A stretch of DNA of 64,000 nt from Isoetes taiwanensis (GCA_021234155.1 JAJEKV010000074.1:1080154-1144153), one strand, 5' to 3'. Positions 1-12,301 are shown, counted from the first letter of the stretch. Made by a program: numbers and translations. The notes: generated from the sequence alone by a model not told the origin.

Positions 1-1632
1 GAGTTAAACTTTTCAAATTCTATTAGCAACCAATAAAGTCTGCACAACCATTTTACTTTTGGGTTAAGGTATTTCACGCATGCATGGTTTAGAATAAGAT
101 TTTGGGTTAAGGTGCTTTTCTGTTTTTTGCCATTTTTGACCTTTTTTTGAATTTTGTTGCATGTTTTTTGGGCTAGGTTAGAGCCTGATCTCAGTAGTCG
201 GGCACTAGAATCCCAGACTGCACGGTCCTATAGCCACGAAAACTGCTGGAGTGATGCGTTGTACCAAAGATCATAGTTTGTCTTGCTGGCAATTTTGTTC
301 TTAGAAATCTCATAGCCTTTGATGTGGAATATAAGGGTCCAATACAAAAATGCAAAAGGACCGATAATGTACGCAACCAATATTGTGCACGCAACATGCA
401 AAAACCTCAAACGCTTCATCCGGATAATCTGTCTTCTCTTCATCCCATGCCCTCGGTTGCATCCAGTTTCAAATATCAACAAAAAGGTCAAAAAATCGAT
501 CAAAAGCTTGAGAACAGTGCCGTTTTAGCCGACAAACATAAAACGCAGACAAACCGATATATATATAGAAAGCCTTTTAAAAAAAACACAGGCAGACTGG
601 TATAGATGGTATAACGTGGCACTGTTCGAACAAAACAAAAAGAACCTTAAAATCATAGATGGAACCCATCCATACAGATCTAATGCTCCGGCAGATACCA
701 ATAAACATCTACACGGTGGCACCGCTCCCCAGGAGATGGAAGCATTTTTCTGCATTATAAAACACTAGAACTTTTTAAACAAAAATATCATCTGTTGCTG
801 ATAAATCGTGACGGGCAGAAGGCACTTAACAGAAGACAAGTTAGCCAGACAACATCTTTGAATTGATAAAGAACACAAGTAGCCTCCTATTAACCCGCAG
901 GAACTGAATGCATAAGCACTAGGAGTCTCATAAGGGAGAAACCCTCTAATTAAACAAAATATATATAAAACAAGTAAATTCAGCATACACTAAACATTAA
1001 CAGGAACATTATTCCAAATCACCCAGTTACCATAATACTACAGCAGTGGTGATATAAGAAGACTGGTGTCACCAAGCCAGCTCCAGCATCTGGCAGCAAT
1101 CACACAATTACTTGATAATAAGCATCATAAAGCTTGCAATCAAGTGAAAGACATACTTTTGCTGCTAAATTACATAGTGCAGCCTGTCTTGCCAGGACTA
1201 TTCAGCTACCTGCCTGACTTCAACCAACTTGGGAACACTTAAAAACCAGCTTGCATTTGCTGATTTTTTCTTCTGCCTTCATCTGCCATATGCATTCCAA
1301 TACCGTTCTGTTACTCATAATATATATAGTAGCACAATAAATGTCAAACTTTGATTCTAGACCATAGATTATGTCTTCTCAATGACAAGGTAAAAAAAAG
1401 GTTGAGGAAACCTGTCACAGTATGGCACAATTCTTTTCTGCTGCTCAAGAAAATGGAGCTGTTCCTCTTCCTTACACAATAACATTAAGTATTGCAACCA
1501 CAACGTGGCAATGTGAACTAATCCACTTGCAGAATTGTACCTGACATTTCATGCATCAAGTTCATCAGCAGCAGCAGCAAGAAAATTTCAGTTAATTTTC
1601 ACCAGTTCTTAAAGTCTTATCTTTGTCAAGTG
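1..1632. other. No gene recognised; 3' flank of phosphatase-like gene
   Basis: This AT-rich stretch has only short, overlapping open frames without a recognisable domain. Its right end probably holds the 3' untranslated region of the minus-strand phosphatase-like gene. I see no RNA gene or mobile-element ends in it. Confidence 0.5.
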
Positions 1633-2481
1633 TCAATAAGAGGGAACCACAAGAGGGCACATCCAAGTGCCCATGCCCCCCTTTCTGCAAACCCCAGCTT
1701 CTGTAGTTTTTTTACATTGGCTTTTCACCATTTTCTCTGAAACACCATAACATCCATTATATTGCAATGCCAAGCCTTGCAGAAACTCGCCAAGGTACAT
1801 CAGCACGCCATCTGCACTATCTCCTAGGAAAGGGGGCACTGCAATTCCACATTCAACTTGCCAGCAAAACGAAAGAGGTTTGTCATCTACAATAATCACC
1901 TTAGAAAGACCCCTTCCTAGCCGCGACAAATCTTTAATGTAACCATACCCTTCAATTGCAGTGCATGCATCTCTATACAGCCTGTGCTTGATGAAACGCC
2001 TTCCAGGATCTAACTGGTCCAATATCTCATCTGCATAATCCTTCTCTGCTGCAGTAAATATGACAAGCTCAAAGAATACATCCATTCTCTCTAAAAACTC
2101 ATGAACCCAGGGTCTAAAATATACAATACAGGAATCAAAAGGCCGATGAATTAGAGTTTCATCCAAGTCCAAAACCAGGGTAGGCTTGGATTTACCTCCA
2201 ATCAGCTGCTCTTGTGGCAACAGCGGCCAACATGATTGGGCAGAAGTATTATGTTTAACAAGTCTATCATATTTCTTCTTTTTTAGCCACCTGATAGATT
2301 CATCCTCATCCTCCACAGTCAGATCTTTTCTTTTCCTCTTGGTTATCTTCTTTTTCCTAGTACACAAGGAAACTAAGGCTGTAAGGATACTTAACCTGCT
2401 AACTTTAGCCAGAAAATTGTCGATTTTACATCTCAGCTTCCTATTGCCTCTGCTCCGATGCTTAAACCTAGTCTTCCCCAT
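1633..2481 (-). CDS. FCP1/SCP-like (NIF domain) phosphatase
   Basis: This 282-residue protein belongs to the HAD-superfamily CTD-phosphatase group (FCP1 homology/NIF domain), whose members remove phosphate from serine in the RNA polymerase II C-terminal tail or other nuclear targets. The hallmark DLDET nucleophile motif is at residues 105-109, IFTAA at 141-145, YIKDLSRLGR at 171-180 and the acidic IIVDD at 186-190, so all catalytic blocks are present in order. The first 75 residues are very basic (CTRKKKITKRKRK around 40-52), which suggests nuclear targeting. The C-terminal 40 residues are not conserved-looking. The frame is uninterrupted and needs no intron. The start was chosen because it follows a TATA box by about 55 bp and precedes the basic leader. 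The exact substrate cannot be told; TIM50-type or small CTD phosphatase-like relatives are alternatives. No neighbour appears functionally linked. Confidence 0.9.
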   Translation of the reverse strand: MGKTRFKHRSRGNRKLRCKIDNFLAKVSRLSILTALVSLCTRKKKITKRKRKDLTVEDEDESIRWLKKKKYDRLVKHNTSAQSCWPLLPQEQLIGGKSKPTLVLDLDETLIHRPFDSCIVYFRPWVHEFLERMDVFFELVIFTAAEKDYADEILDQLDPGRRFIKHRLYRDACTAIEGYGYIKDLSRLGRGLSKVIIVDDKPLSFCWQVECGIAVPPFLGDSADGVLMYLGEFLQGLALQYNGCYGVSEKMVKSQCKKTTEAGVCRKGGMGTWMCPLVVPSY

Positions 2482-2534
2482 CGCCCAGGCCAGCTCTGTT
2501 TTCAGTAGTGCTTTTTAATCTCCATAGATCAGGG

Positions 2535-2548
2535 ACATATATATACCC
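2535..2548 (-). promoter_or_regulatory. TATA box of phosphatase-like gene
   Basis: The minus strand reads GGGTATATATATGT about 55 bp upstream of the start codon of the phosphatase-like gene. Placement is right for a plant core promoter with a short leader. Confidence 0.6.
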
Positions 2549-2784
2549 AAGCCATCCAAGGTCGCCACGTAATTTAATCACAACCATTGATTTATTGAAA
2601 AGGTTGGTGGGAAGCGAGACCATTGAAAATATCTAAGATACTAAATATCAAACAAAGTAGAAGTAGGGTCGCCTTGTGGCCTGCATTTTATGCTGCCACA
2701 TGGCATTCCCTACATCGCGGAATGGAAGTAGGGATGCCCGTTCCACTTAGTACAACAGCCTGTCAGGCTCTTTGTTATATTTTA

Positions 2785-3552
2785 GGGAAAACTACCAAAA
2801 TGCCCCTATGAGTTTATGTAATTACCAAAATGCCCTTATGAGTTTTAAAATTACCAGAATGACCCTCATTCAAATAAATATACAAACAAACTATCAATTT
2901 GCCACTACATAGCAAACTTAATTACCAAAATACCCTTGCACACTAAACTTAATTACTAAGTTGCATTTCATACTAATTTTGATCAATCTACACCAAATTT
3001 AATTATCAAAATGTTAAAGTTAGTTACCAAAATACCCCTATGCAGTCTATTGTGACACTTACAAGGAGCCAGTATTCCTTGTGATTTTAGCATCGATGAT
3101 GCTATAATGGGAATGGACACAATGCACACAGTTGTAGGGCTTCAATTTAGTAATGATTGTGACTTTTGTAATTTGTTTGTTGAATTCAGAATTCTATTCT
3201 TGAGGCATTTAGTGTAGATTTAGGATTGGTATGTAAGGTCATTTTGGTAACTAAGTTTGGTGTGTAGGGGTATTTGGTAATTAACTTTGGTGTGCTTATA
3301 AGGCTTTTGGTGATTAAGTGTGGTGTTAGATTGATCAGAATTGGTATATAATGGCATTTTGGTAATTAAGCTTGGTGTGTAGGGGGTATTTTGGTAATTA
3401 AGTTTGGTATATAGGGGCAAATTGGTAATTTGTTTGTGTGTGTATTTTATACAATGTATTTATTTGAGCTAAGGGCGTTTTGGTAATTTTGAAACTCATA
3501 AGGGCATTTTGGTAATTATATAAACTCATAGGGGTATTTTGGTAGTTTTCCC
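2785..3552. mobile_element. Non-autonomous MULE-like fold-back element
   Basis: Both ends are inverted copies of GGGAAAACTACCAAAAT, and the inverted similarity continues inward for roughly 280-320 bp on each side, leaving a loop of about 160 bp. The arms are built from repeats of AATTACCAAAATNCCC. The perfect 9-bp sequence TATATTTTA flanks the element (2776-2784 and 3553-3561). A 9-bp target duplication with long terminal inverted repeats is the signature of Mutator-like elements. No transposase is encoded, so it would need an enzyme from elsewhere. Confidence 0.85.
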
Positions 3553-3694
3553 TATATTTTATTTTTGCAGGTATGGAGCTGAATTGGTTAGATTTTCGTT
3601 TAAGTTATAGATTTCTTGCAGCCACTGCAGTTCAGCTACGCGTTCATTGGATCTGATGTAAAAGCCCTTTGCTTGATTTGAAGTAAAGCCCTCT

Positions 3695-3810
3695 GCCATC
3701 TGAAGCTTTCCACAGACTCTGAAGCTTCTCGGAAGCCCCCTGCCGGATCTAAAGCTAAAACCTCTGAAGCTTTCTTGATCCGAAGATGCAAACTCTGAAG
3801 CTTTCCACAA
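3695..3810. repeat. Degenerate CTCTGAAGCTTTC minisatellite
   Basis: About four imperfect copies of CTCTGAAGCTTTC occur in 116 bp just right of the fold-back element. No gene is apparent around it. Confidence 0.5.
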
Positions 3811-4050
3811 ACAAAACCTGTCGAATCTTGCAAACACTCTTCAAAATGATAATGGATCCAAGAACACTCTTAAAGAATACTATGTAAAAAAAAAAAAAAG
3901 TTCCCCTACTTTTATTTTGTAGGGGAATGGCAGTTTGTTTGCCATTCAGGCACACGGGAGACTCGCTCCCATATGCATTGCCTTATAATAAATTTTGTTA
4001 TATCTTGTGTCCTTTCATGTTCCAAGGTAAAAAAATTTATCACTAGCATT

Positions 4051-4084
4051 TTAATCTAATCTAATCCAATCTAGTCTAATCTAA
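4051..4084. repeat. TAATC pentanucleotide microsatellite
   Basis: Six to seven units of (TC)TAAT with small variants lie in tandem. Confidence 0.7.
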
Positions 4085-4580
4085 AGAACAGAGAAATTGG
4101 ATCGCCAAAATGCTTCTATTTGTGCCATGTACCTACTTCCTCCAACATGAAATTGATCTTGGCATCATGATTCTATTGCCAGACAAGAAAAATCAATAGA
4201 TGGTGAAGAACTCAATTCCCTACAGCAAAATAGGCTGATTTTCACCAATCTGCATTGGCTCTCCAGCTTCTCTGTTGTATGAAACAAAAGTTGTTCCCAC
4301 ATTCTGGCACAGTGGAGACATGCTCCCGCTGTCGATCGCAAGGCCCCTTCTATTGTGGCAGAATGGGGGCCGCAACTTCCGTTCAGTATATACAAGAATT
4401 TGTTGCAACAGCTTTTGTCACCATTGTACTATTTTCTAGTTTAGAATAGATTAATCGTTGAAACTAAAACAATCACAAAAAAGGGAATATAAAAATGTTG
4501 AAAATGTTAAAAGTAGTTCAAGATGATTCTACTATCTCATAGCATAGGAAGGAAGTCACAGATAAATATTTGAAAAAAGA

Positions 4581-4667
4581 AATGCCACATCTAGGCATCT
4601 CCACTAGACATAAAACCAGAATACAATGCCACATCTGGGCATCTCCACTAGACACAAAATGAGAATA
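4581..4667. repeat. 44-bp tandem duplication, third copy at 5777
   Basis: Two adjacent copies begin AATGCCACATCTRGGCATCT and continue with CCACTAGACAYAAAA. A third copy lies at 5777-5826, about 120 bp past the recombinase end of the DIRS-like element. The arrangement might represent terminal or internal repeats of that element, but this is not established. Confidence 0.65.
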
Positions 4668-5776
4668 ATGTTGAAGATTAATGAAGATTAAAAAACCTCG
4701 CCCTTTCGGTTTTCAAGGAAAAGGCTTGACCATAATAGCGAACTAACCAATAGGAATTTAAACTGAACAGGTACAACAATAGCTGAACAAATCTGATCAA
4801 GATAAAACATGAAAATACATGCTCTTCTCCACAAAAAGTCCAGTCGAAACCTTCAAAACTATACTCCAACCATCATAGTGGACCGCGCCTGTGCATAAAT
4901 GATACCCTAAGCATACTCCAAGCCGAGGGGATGTGCTTATATAAAGGGGGGTATACCATATGCATACAGAGGGTGACCAAAGACACCCATGTATACGATT
5001 TTTTGAAAAGCAAATTTGACCCCTTTCTTATAAAATTTACCGCAAGTAGCGACAAAAAAACCCCCTAGCTCATACGTATACTGTGAAAATGGGTCCAAAA
5101 AATCCCCCTACGAGTCATTCGGGCACATTGTATGGCACCCACAATTCCTCTTGACTCCAAGTCAACTTGGTGGAGTTAAAGAAGACACTCTGCCACATAA
5201 ACCAACCCAACAAAACAAAAAGCGTGGGTTTCATCACAATAATGTAGCACAAATCATAAGACACGAGGGTCTCCCAACACTGGCACGAGGGACTACCAAC
5301 ATTGGCACGAGAGCCAACATTCCACAATCTCAAAACACAACTAGCATGAGGGCCACAAATCACAACCAAGTGCATTGGCACGAGGCCCTTCTCACACACT
5401 AGGTGTCAAATGAGCAAAGTATAGCCAAATAGTCAGGGGGTAGATGAATAATTGGATCAATGAGGAAGTGGAATGGAACAAAAAGATTGAAGGCTTTCTA
5501 AATCCAACAAATAAGCACTAAGCATTTTGGGGGGGTGGTTGGGTGGGTGGGTATCGAAGACCAAAGCAGGAGCATGGAAATGAAGATGCATTGATGGATA
5601 AAGGGGAAAAGGCATGGAGGGGTATAAAGCAGAGGACTAACTGTCAGGTAAACCTTAATGACTAGATAAAAATTGGCTTTTGACAAATATACTTATCTTC
5701 TTATCATTATACGAAGATAAATTCAATTATCAAAACCAAGAAAGGGAGAAATAAAAGAAGAGACAAGCTGAAAGAA
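4668..5776. other. No gene recognised
   Basis: Short open frames only. The octamer GGCACGAG recurs three times between 5281 and 5390. This may be the terminal part of the neighbouring DIRS-like element. Confidence 0.4.
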
Positions 5777-5826
5777 AGGCCACATCTGGGCACCTCCACT
5801 AGACATAAAACTAGAATACAATGCTG
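5777..5826. repeat. Third copy of the 44-bp repeat
   Basis: It matches the pair at 4581-4667 with a few substitutions (GGCCACATCTGGGCACCTCC). Confidence 0.65.
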
Positions 5827-5949
5827 AAGAACACAGTGGAGTGGGAGGAGGAAGGCAATAGAAGTTCCACAGAGCTAGGATCAGAGGGACCCAAACCTAA
5901 GGATCGAGAAACCAACAGCGCTGAAGAGACGGGCAAACATAGCCATCCT

Positions 5950-6679
5950 TGGCTAAATCAAAGCGTCAACATCCATGAGCTTTGAAGATTTTGTCTAGAA
6001 TGTTGAACTGCTGAAGTTGCACCTCCTCTTCTTGTTGAAAGGGTGCCAAAGATCTTCGCATCCTCTCTAATGGCAGAAAGGCAATGCTTAAACTAGGATC
6101 TCAAAGTGGTATAAGACACAGGTTTTCGCCTCAAGAAACACCCTTTATGTGTTATGCGAATGCCTCTATCAAGTGGCCACCAGCAGGACCATCCACATGA
6201 ACAAAGTCACACAAATATAGCAACCTCTCCAAAAGAGCCACAGGGCAATGAGGACCAGGAAGGTGGGCAATAGTGACCCAAGCTGCCACACCCGTTTGGT
6301 AAGTCTTAGAGGAATGGATTAAGAGGCTCGCATGGGTATCCATTGAAATCAATATCTCATTCCAAAACAAAGCCAAAAGTTCTTTGTTGGTAGGAAGGCC
6401 ACAAAGGCAAGGACAATAGAAGTGCATTTCATAACATCTAGAAGACAAGCTAAGGGGGCAAGCAAACTTGTCAAAGAGTTTATGAACCATATGATGCAAA
6501 CTAGGTTGTTTTTTCTGGATCAACGGGGTGGACGGGGTGGACAGTCTCCTAGCAACATCTCGAACAGGGCCAACTAGGAGGTGGTCGGTAGGTTTTGAAT
6601 ACCCGACGAGAAGAAGATGGAAATCATTAGAGGCAATGGTGGTACTGACACGGCCTGACGGGTTCAGAAAGGATGTCAA
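5950..6679 (-). pseudogene. Tyrosine recombinase of the DIRS-like element
   Basis: The recombinase carries out strand exchange to insert circular cDNA in DIRS elements. A 176-residue open frame (6152-6679) contains the family-like block CPVALLERLLYLC. After a frame break the minus strand continues with LSTRRGGATSA (about 6010-6055), which fits the conserved H-x-L-R-R-G-G-A-T box holding the second catalytic arginine. The histidine of that box is replaced by leucine, and I could not place the nucleophilic tyrosine. With at least one frameshift and these losses it should be inactive. Confidence 0.72.
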
Positions 6680-7275
6680 AAGCGTAGTAAAAAAAAAAAG
6701 GCAAATCGTAGGAGGACAAGTGGGGAGGAAATCACGGCCCTTAGCTCTGCACCAATTCTTGGAAAGGGACCAAGCATGCTGATAACCCCTTAAAGTGCTG
6801 ATCTAGAACACAATAAGAACTTCTGGAAAGCATCCTTCAACTCAATCACGTGAAAATCACCATCCAAAGCATTCCAAAACTCTGAACAAGAAATCTTTGC
6901 ATAAACAAGAAATTCACCTAGTTAGTATTGACGATCCACAAAGCAATAACATGACTTTTTGATTTGCCGCACGACAGCATCAAATATGGACTCATACTAA
7001 GATCTCGCACGCCAATACAAGTGATCCACAATAGATCTATCCCACTCTCTAGCATCATTGTGTAGCAAAGGCCACCACAGCTGACTCCCAATGGAAAATT
7101 ACCAAAGTACAATTGGCTTGGCAGGCTTTAGCGAAAGAGAAGGCTTTCAACATCAAAGAAGGAGGGGAAAAACATTATCTATTTGTTCCATGCCAAGACT
7201 GGGCAAAAGTATCAGGTGGACAAGGGTCTCTTGGAATAGGATGCCAACAATTAAATTTAGGAAGCAAATGATTAT

Positions 7276-8480
7276 TCAAAATAGCAAAGGATCCCAATCA
7301 TGATGGCCCCAAGCTAGGTCAATGATGCAAAAAACTAAAGGTATCAAACCGTAATCATCAAAGTCTTTCAGCTTAGACAAGTAATCGGCCCACTGGTTGA
7401 GACTAGGGGGGATCCACACAGGTTTGAGGATGATGCTATGGCGAAAACAAAGGGTGACAATTTTGGGGCATAAATAGTGGGGAGTCTGGACTTGGGAGCC
7501 CTCTTTACTCAAAATGTAATAAGAATTTAGAGAGCCCCCGTAGACAAAAAGACATTTGCCATCGTAGTTTTCGGCATGGATCCCAAAAAAATGGGCCAAG
7601 CTAACAATTCACGATCAGTAGAAGATGAAGATTGCTCTAACTCATCAAAGAACCCATTGAAATTATTGCACATAGTAGAGTCATGTACCCAACCCCAACC
7701 CTTGAGCGAGAGCATCATAAAATAATAAAGACATGCTCCCAAATGTACACAGAGTTCAGCAGATCAAACCACTCTGTCCATGCATTAATTTCAACTAAGG
7801 CACGGGGGCACAGACACACAACTTGGGAGCAAATATTAATGGAGGCATAGATATACAAAAGATTGAAGCTAAGGAGTTTGCAAAAGGGACCAAAGACAAC
7901 CTTGAAAGATGCAATCATATCCAAAAGCAACGCAAATCATTGAGCATGTACTTGTAGTACCTGAAGTGAGCAACCTGTCTAGCTCTAAGAACTTCTAACG
8001 ACGGCGCAATTGAAAGTAAACATGTAGACGATATTTATGTGGAGCTTTGCAAATTCAAAAGTTTGCAAAATAAAAGTACGCATCTAGAAAAAAAGGAAAC
8101 TCATCTACATAAGGGATGCATCGAATACACTTTGCTCTAAAATGCTTCACCATCTGGCAGATCAACTTTGTAAAAATATAGCAAGCAGTGGAAAGGCCAA
8201 AAGAGAGAGCCATGAACATATAGAATTTACCTTGAAATTGAAAACCCAAATAAGGCCAAACTGAAGGATGCATAGCAACATGGTGATAACCAGAATGAAG
8301 ATTAGGGGTAACCACGACATCATCCCTCTTCACCATTGAAGACAACTCATCGATGCCCTCATACTTAGAAGGTCTCTGCCCCAAAACTTAGTTTCCACCG
8401 AACGTATCAAATGGAGTTTATTTGCAGCTTCTGGAACCATTCCCAATGGAGAGCAAGCTCCTACAAACCCATTACCTCGA
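7276..8480 (-). pseudogene. Reverse transcriptase and RNase H of the DIRS-like element
   Basis: The reverse transcriptase is seen at 8055-8384: SGYHHVAMHP, YLGFQFQGKFYMF and FGLSTACYIFTK match the DIRS/Ty3-like palm. The catalytic YxDD is altered to YVDE. The thumb/connection follows at 7715-7930 (PRALVEINAWTEWFDLLN). RNase H pieces follow at 7527-7742 (ELEQSSSSTDRELLAW) and 7276-7599 (WADYLSKLKDFDDYG, then DLAWGHHDWD). Upstream, 8390-8480 holds a shifted piece of the fingers region (VPEAANKLHLIRS). Pieces lie in different frames, so several indels have occurred. The reverse-transcriptase identity is solid; assignment to DIRS rests on the linked recombinase. Confidence 0.8.
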
Positions 8481-10022
8481 TGTTTTCATGTCAATATATG
8501 CGGAGTGCGCGAGCACACTAATGGCTGAGATGGAGCTTCTGTTTAATCTCTTGCTAGCATTTCTCGTGACAAATTATTAGGACATGGTGCTTCATGCCAG
8601 CACTCTGCTTAAATCGATGCTTATCCACCTTACGCAATGATGAACATCGTTATCGTGGTTTGACCAATGTTCCTTAATATTGTGGCTAGTGAATAAGAAC
8701 TTGTGCTGCTTTTGACGTCCTGAGAAGGAGTGTGTGGATTGTAACATTTTCATAATAATAATATCACAGTACCTTTTTGTTGATCAACTTTTGCAGTTGT
8801 GCATCATTTGTTTGTTACCTTTGAGGCGCCTAGCTCGGAAGGATTGTCAAGGCAATCTTTCTGAGCTGTGCTTTGCTTCTCTATTGTCATAGATCCCAAG
8901 TTTAAAAGGATTGGTGTTATTGTTTTAATTAAACTGCTTTCTTATACCTTGTATAGGTAGACCAACAGAGTTAGCCTCATCATGTAGTCCGGCATCAATA
9001 GCTCCATCAAGTAGCCCAGCAACAGTAGTTATGCCTAGTTTTATGGAATACCAAAATGTTGTAGAAAAGAAGAAAGTGCTTGGTCTAGTATAATCAGCGG
9101 GTGGTAGAAAATACCAAACTATTTTAGACAAAGAAAAGGATCCAGCCCATAGGTCAGCTATGAGGAGCCAATGCTCAACAATTTTTTATGATCGGGCATG
9201 GAGACTACAGGTCGAGATGCGTCTTCTTTTCAACATCTTACTGGCATGACCCATGTCGGATCACCAGGATGTCGTATTGGAGGCTCACTATCAGCTAAAA
9301 GACTTGACAAGAAAGAAATTCATATAAAATCCATCCGGATTATCCCGAAACTTATTTAGCTAGTATCTATATGCATGCTTACCAGTATAATTATGGAGTA
9401 TAAAACATTTTCTAAGCAATAAAATATTTTTGGAATATCCCATGCTTGCTCTCACTTTCAAGGATTGCAATTGCAATTCTTGGAAGCTTAAACCTAGATT
9501 TCATTCTTAATTTTCCTTCTTTATTGTTGTGTTTTCAAGTGTTGCTAAGCCTAGTTAGTTGCTAGACTACATTTTCTCAAGGCACAATAGAGAGTTTCAG
9601 ACACTCTTGTTATCTCCCTTAGAAGGAGCAGGTTTTCCTCTACCTCTTTCTGGATGCCTCTTTGGGTCAATGGAGCTTAATCACTTGTTAAGTTCCCTTA
9701 CATAGAAAACCACCAAAATATGGTCTTTCTAATGGTGGAAGTCAAATGCAATATGCTACAACTTTAAATGTGAGAAGGTCCCCTAATTTCAAGCCAAAGT
9801 GCTGCCTGAGCTTTGTCCATCCATAGAGATAGTAAGATGTAATTCTCAAATGCCAATTATGCATACCAGAGGTAAGCTTTTCTGCCGCAATAGATGAAGA
9901 AGCTGAATAGCACTATGGCTTGAAATTAGGGTCTCTCTCATTTTTGAAGTTGTAGCAGATTGCACTAGGACGTAACAAGATTTCCAAGCACTCTAAATTA
10001 TTATTTCTCTGGAAAAATATAG
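8481..10022. other. No gene recognised; two similar short segments
   Basis: No long frame is present. Segments near 8521-8605 and 9207-9292 resemble each other and could encode similar peptides (EMELLFNLLLA and VEMRLLFNILLA), so they may be remnants of a duplicated coding sequence that I cannot name. Confidence 0.35.
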
Positions 10023-10023
10023 C

Positions 10024-10165
10024 TAACACAAACCCCCCGTAACCCCCCGTGTGAATATGCACCCAAACCAAAGGGGGTTTAAGGGGGATTTTAATTTAAA
10101 TGTGTCAAATACAATAGTTTGTGTTAATAATGTTAATGGTAGTTGTGTATTCATGGTTTGTGTTA
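10024..10165 (+). mobile_element. Small TIR element with TAACACAAACC ends
   Basis: The 11-bp inverted ends TAACACAAACC and GGTTTGTGTTA enclose a 142-bp sequence containing GAATATGCACCCAAACCAAA and runs of G. A longer relative lies in the opposite orientation at 37089-37290. I see no clear target duplication. It has the size and form of a MITE. Confidence 0.55.
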
Positions 10166-10199
10166 ACTAAAAAAAAATTGGCCCCTTCGGGGCCTTAAG

Positions 10200-12300
10200 G
10201 ATGGTGTAGGGGTGTAGATATAGACATTACCTAATACTCTAATGATGGATGGTATATCATAGCCTCACAAATCTAACAAACTAGAGGTGCTCAAATTATG
10301 GAAACAAAAACATTGCATATAATTAGACATATAATATTCTACCACAACACTTCAAATCCATAGGCTAGCTTCCAAAAACAATTTACCCAAGTTTTTGTTT
10401 ATCCAAGTTTTCGTTTGAGAAATTGATGAACAAATAACATCACCATATGAGATTATTCGCAATCATATAACCTGAAGGCGGCCTAATAAAGTAGGCATAT
10501 CAAAACACTATTGCAACTTTATATTTCAAGATAGCACTTCAAGATCCAAAAGTATAGCGTAACATAAATAGATGTCCTAAAGTCTTGATGCTCATATTAT
10601 ATGCTTAAACTTAAACTTATCTAGTGATGCATGTCTCTCATGCCTCCAACTCTCTTAGTCAGATAAATTTATAGAATGAAAGTATTTTGTTCTGCAATAC
10701 ATGGGTTAGATTACATTACTCTCGATGCCAGGAAATCAAATCAGGGCTGGGCATTTCCTTGCAACCATCGCATCCATATCTAAATATAAGCTTCCAAAAT
10801 GAAGTAAATGGCAAATAGTTACACGTGGACACCTGCAATTCCTTAAAGCATGTTTGCTTTACAAAGGGCGGTTTTAAACAATTCAGCTGCCAAAAACAAA
10901 TGCAGTTTGAGATTGTTATGCCACATAAAAGAAATAGCCATTAGCTGGCCATACAGCTCCATTCTAACAAAACCATATCATTAGTTCAAAGCACCATCCA
11001 ATCACACATTCAAAGTGATACACTCACCAAATGTACCATCTGCTTGCTCCAACATTCTATAATGGCTCCCCTTGATCTTAGGCATACAAGATAATCAATA
11101 TAATTTTCAGCACAATATATGTGACAACGAACAAGAATCAAATGAATTATCTGCAAATGTGAAACAAATTTGATTGTCTTCTTAATATGCTATGTGTTAA
11201 AATTTTATATCGTCTCCTCCAGGCTTCCGTACTTGCTATACATGTTGAGATTGCTATACATGCTGAGACAGGCACTAGAAACAAGAACATCTCATTGCAA
11301 CCCAGCAGTAGCAATGTAACAATGCATTTGCTTGCCTTCTTCCAATGCAGTGCAAACATTCTTGTGCATTCTTGTCCTGCATCCTATTGGAGCTCAGATG
11401 TTATCTTAAAAGTCCCTGGCAATATTAGTTTGGAGGCCTGTTGCATCCAAATTACAATGATGAATTAAAGCAGATCATCTAAATCACAATGATGAATTAA
11501 GTGCATCTAAACTTATGAATCCAAGCTTATCTATAGAAGAAATTCCCCTCCCGCTGACGAATTTGGAGATGAGAAATTCTGCAATGATTTGCAATGCTCT
11601 TAGTAGTGCAATGATTTCCGCTTTCTCTTAGTTAGAGAACGAGTCCATATATAGAGGGCTACTCATGGTCTTTGAATTGAATATAGACTACATTCGGAAT
11701 GGACTCATGCACAAAACCTGATCTTGGACAACCTTCCTCGGAAAGATCATGTATAAGCTCTAGCTTATAGTCTTCTCATAGAACATAATACTGATATATC
11801 TGGTCCTTTCCATGTTCAAAAACTGATGCAATAAAAGAATACATTCTGCCTATTTCAGTTGGTCGTTTGTCTACCTGTTGTTGCATTTATTCTAGGTAAA
11901 CTCTACCTTCCACAAGATCTATCTATATTTTTCCTTTAAGATCTTTCTAATGCACAAGATAACCACAAGCATAATGGAAAACTGAGGAAACAATGAATCA
12001 ATGGCAGCATGAACATACCTAATTATGAGCTTGGGTTAACTGACCTTGAAGCCTCATGCAAAATTTGGGAACCCACTACCCCGCCAGCATTAGTGACATT
12101 AGCATCACTGCTTCCAGTTCGTCTCAGGCCTGGCTCTGGCATGATGGCAGATGCTTGCCTTGTAGTAAACGACTGATTTTGGCTGGGTTTATGATTAATT
12201 AAGGCTGCTTAACTACAAGAACTGCCAGTATGATAAGAGAGAATGGGATAAGAATTAGAAAGCAGAAAGGTAGGATTTGCCATTGAACAACTTATAACAG
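10200..12300. other. No gene recognised
   Basis: AT-rich sequence with only short frames on both strands. No domain, RNA gene or element end was recognised. Confidence 0.5.
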
Positions 12301-12301
12301 A

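Larger units (their letters stand above)
5950..8480 (-). mobile_element. Decayed DIRS-like (tyrosine recombinase) retrotransposon
   Basis: On the minus strand the order is reverse transcriptase, RNase H, a post-RNase H segment, then a tyrosine recombinase. That order is the definition of a DIRS-type element and differs from LTR elements, which use a DDE integrase. The reading frame shifts several times and contains stops, so the copy is dead. Between the RNase H and recombinase parts, near 7060-7250, the remnant PDTFAQSWHG fits the aromatic-rich segment that follows RNase H in this lineage. No gag-like frame and no terminal repeats were identified with certainty, so these limits are the recognisable coding part only. 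Confidence 0.8.
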
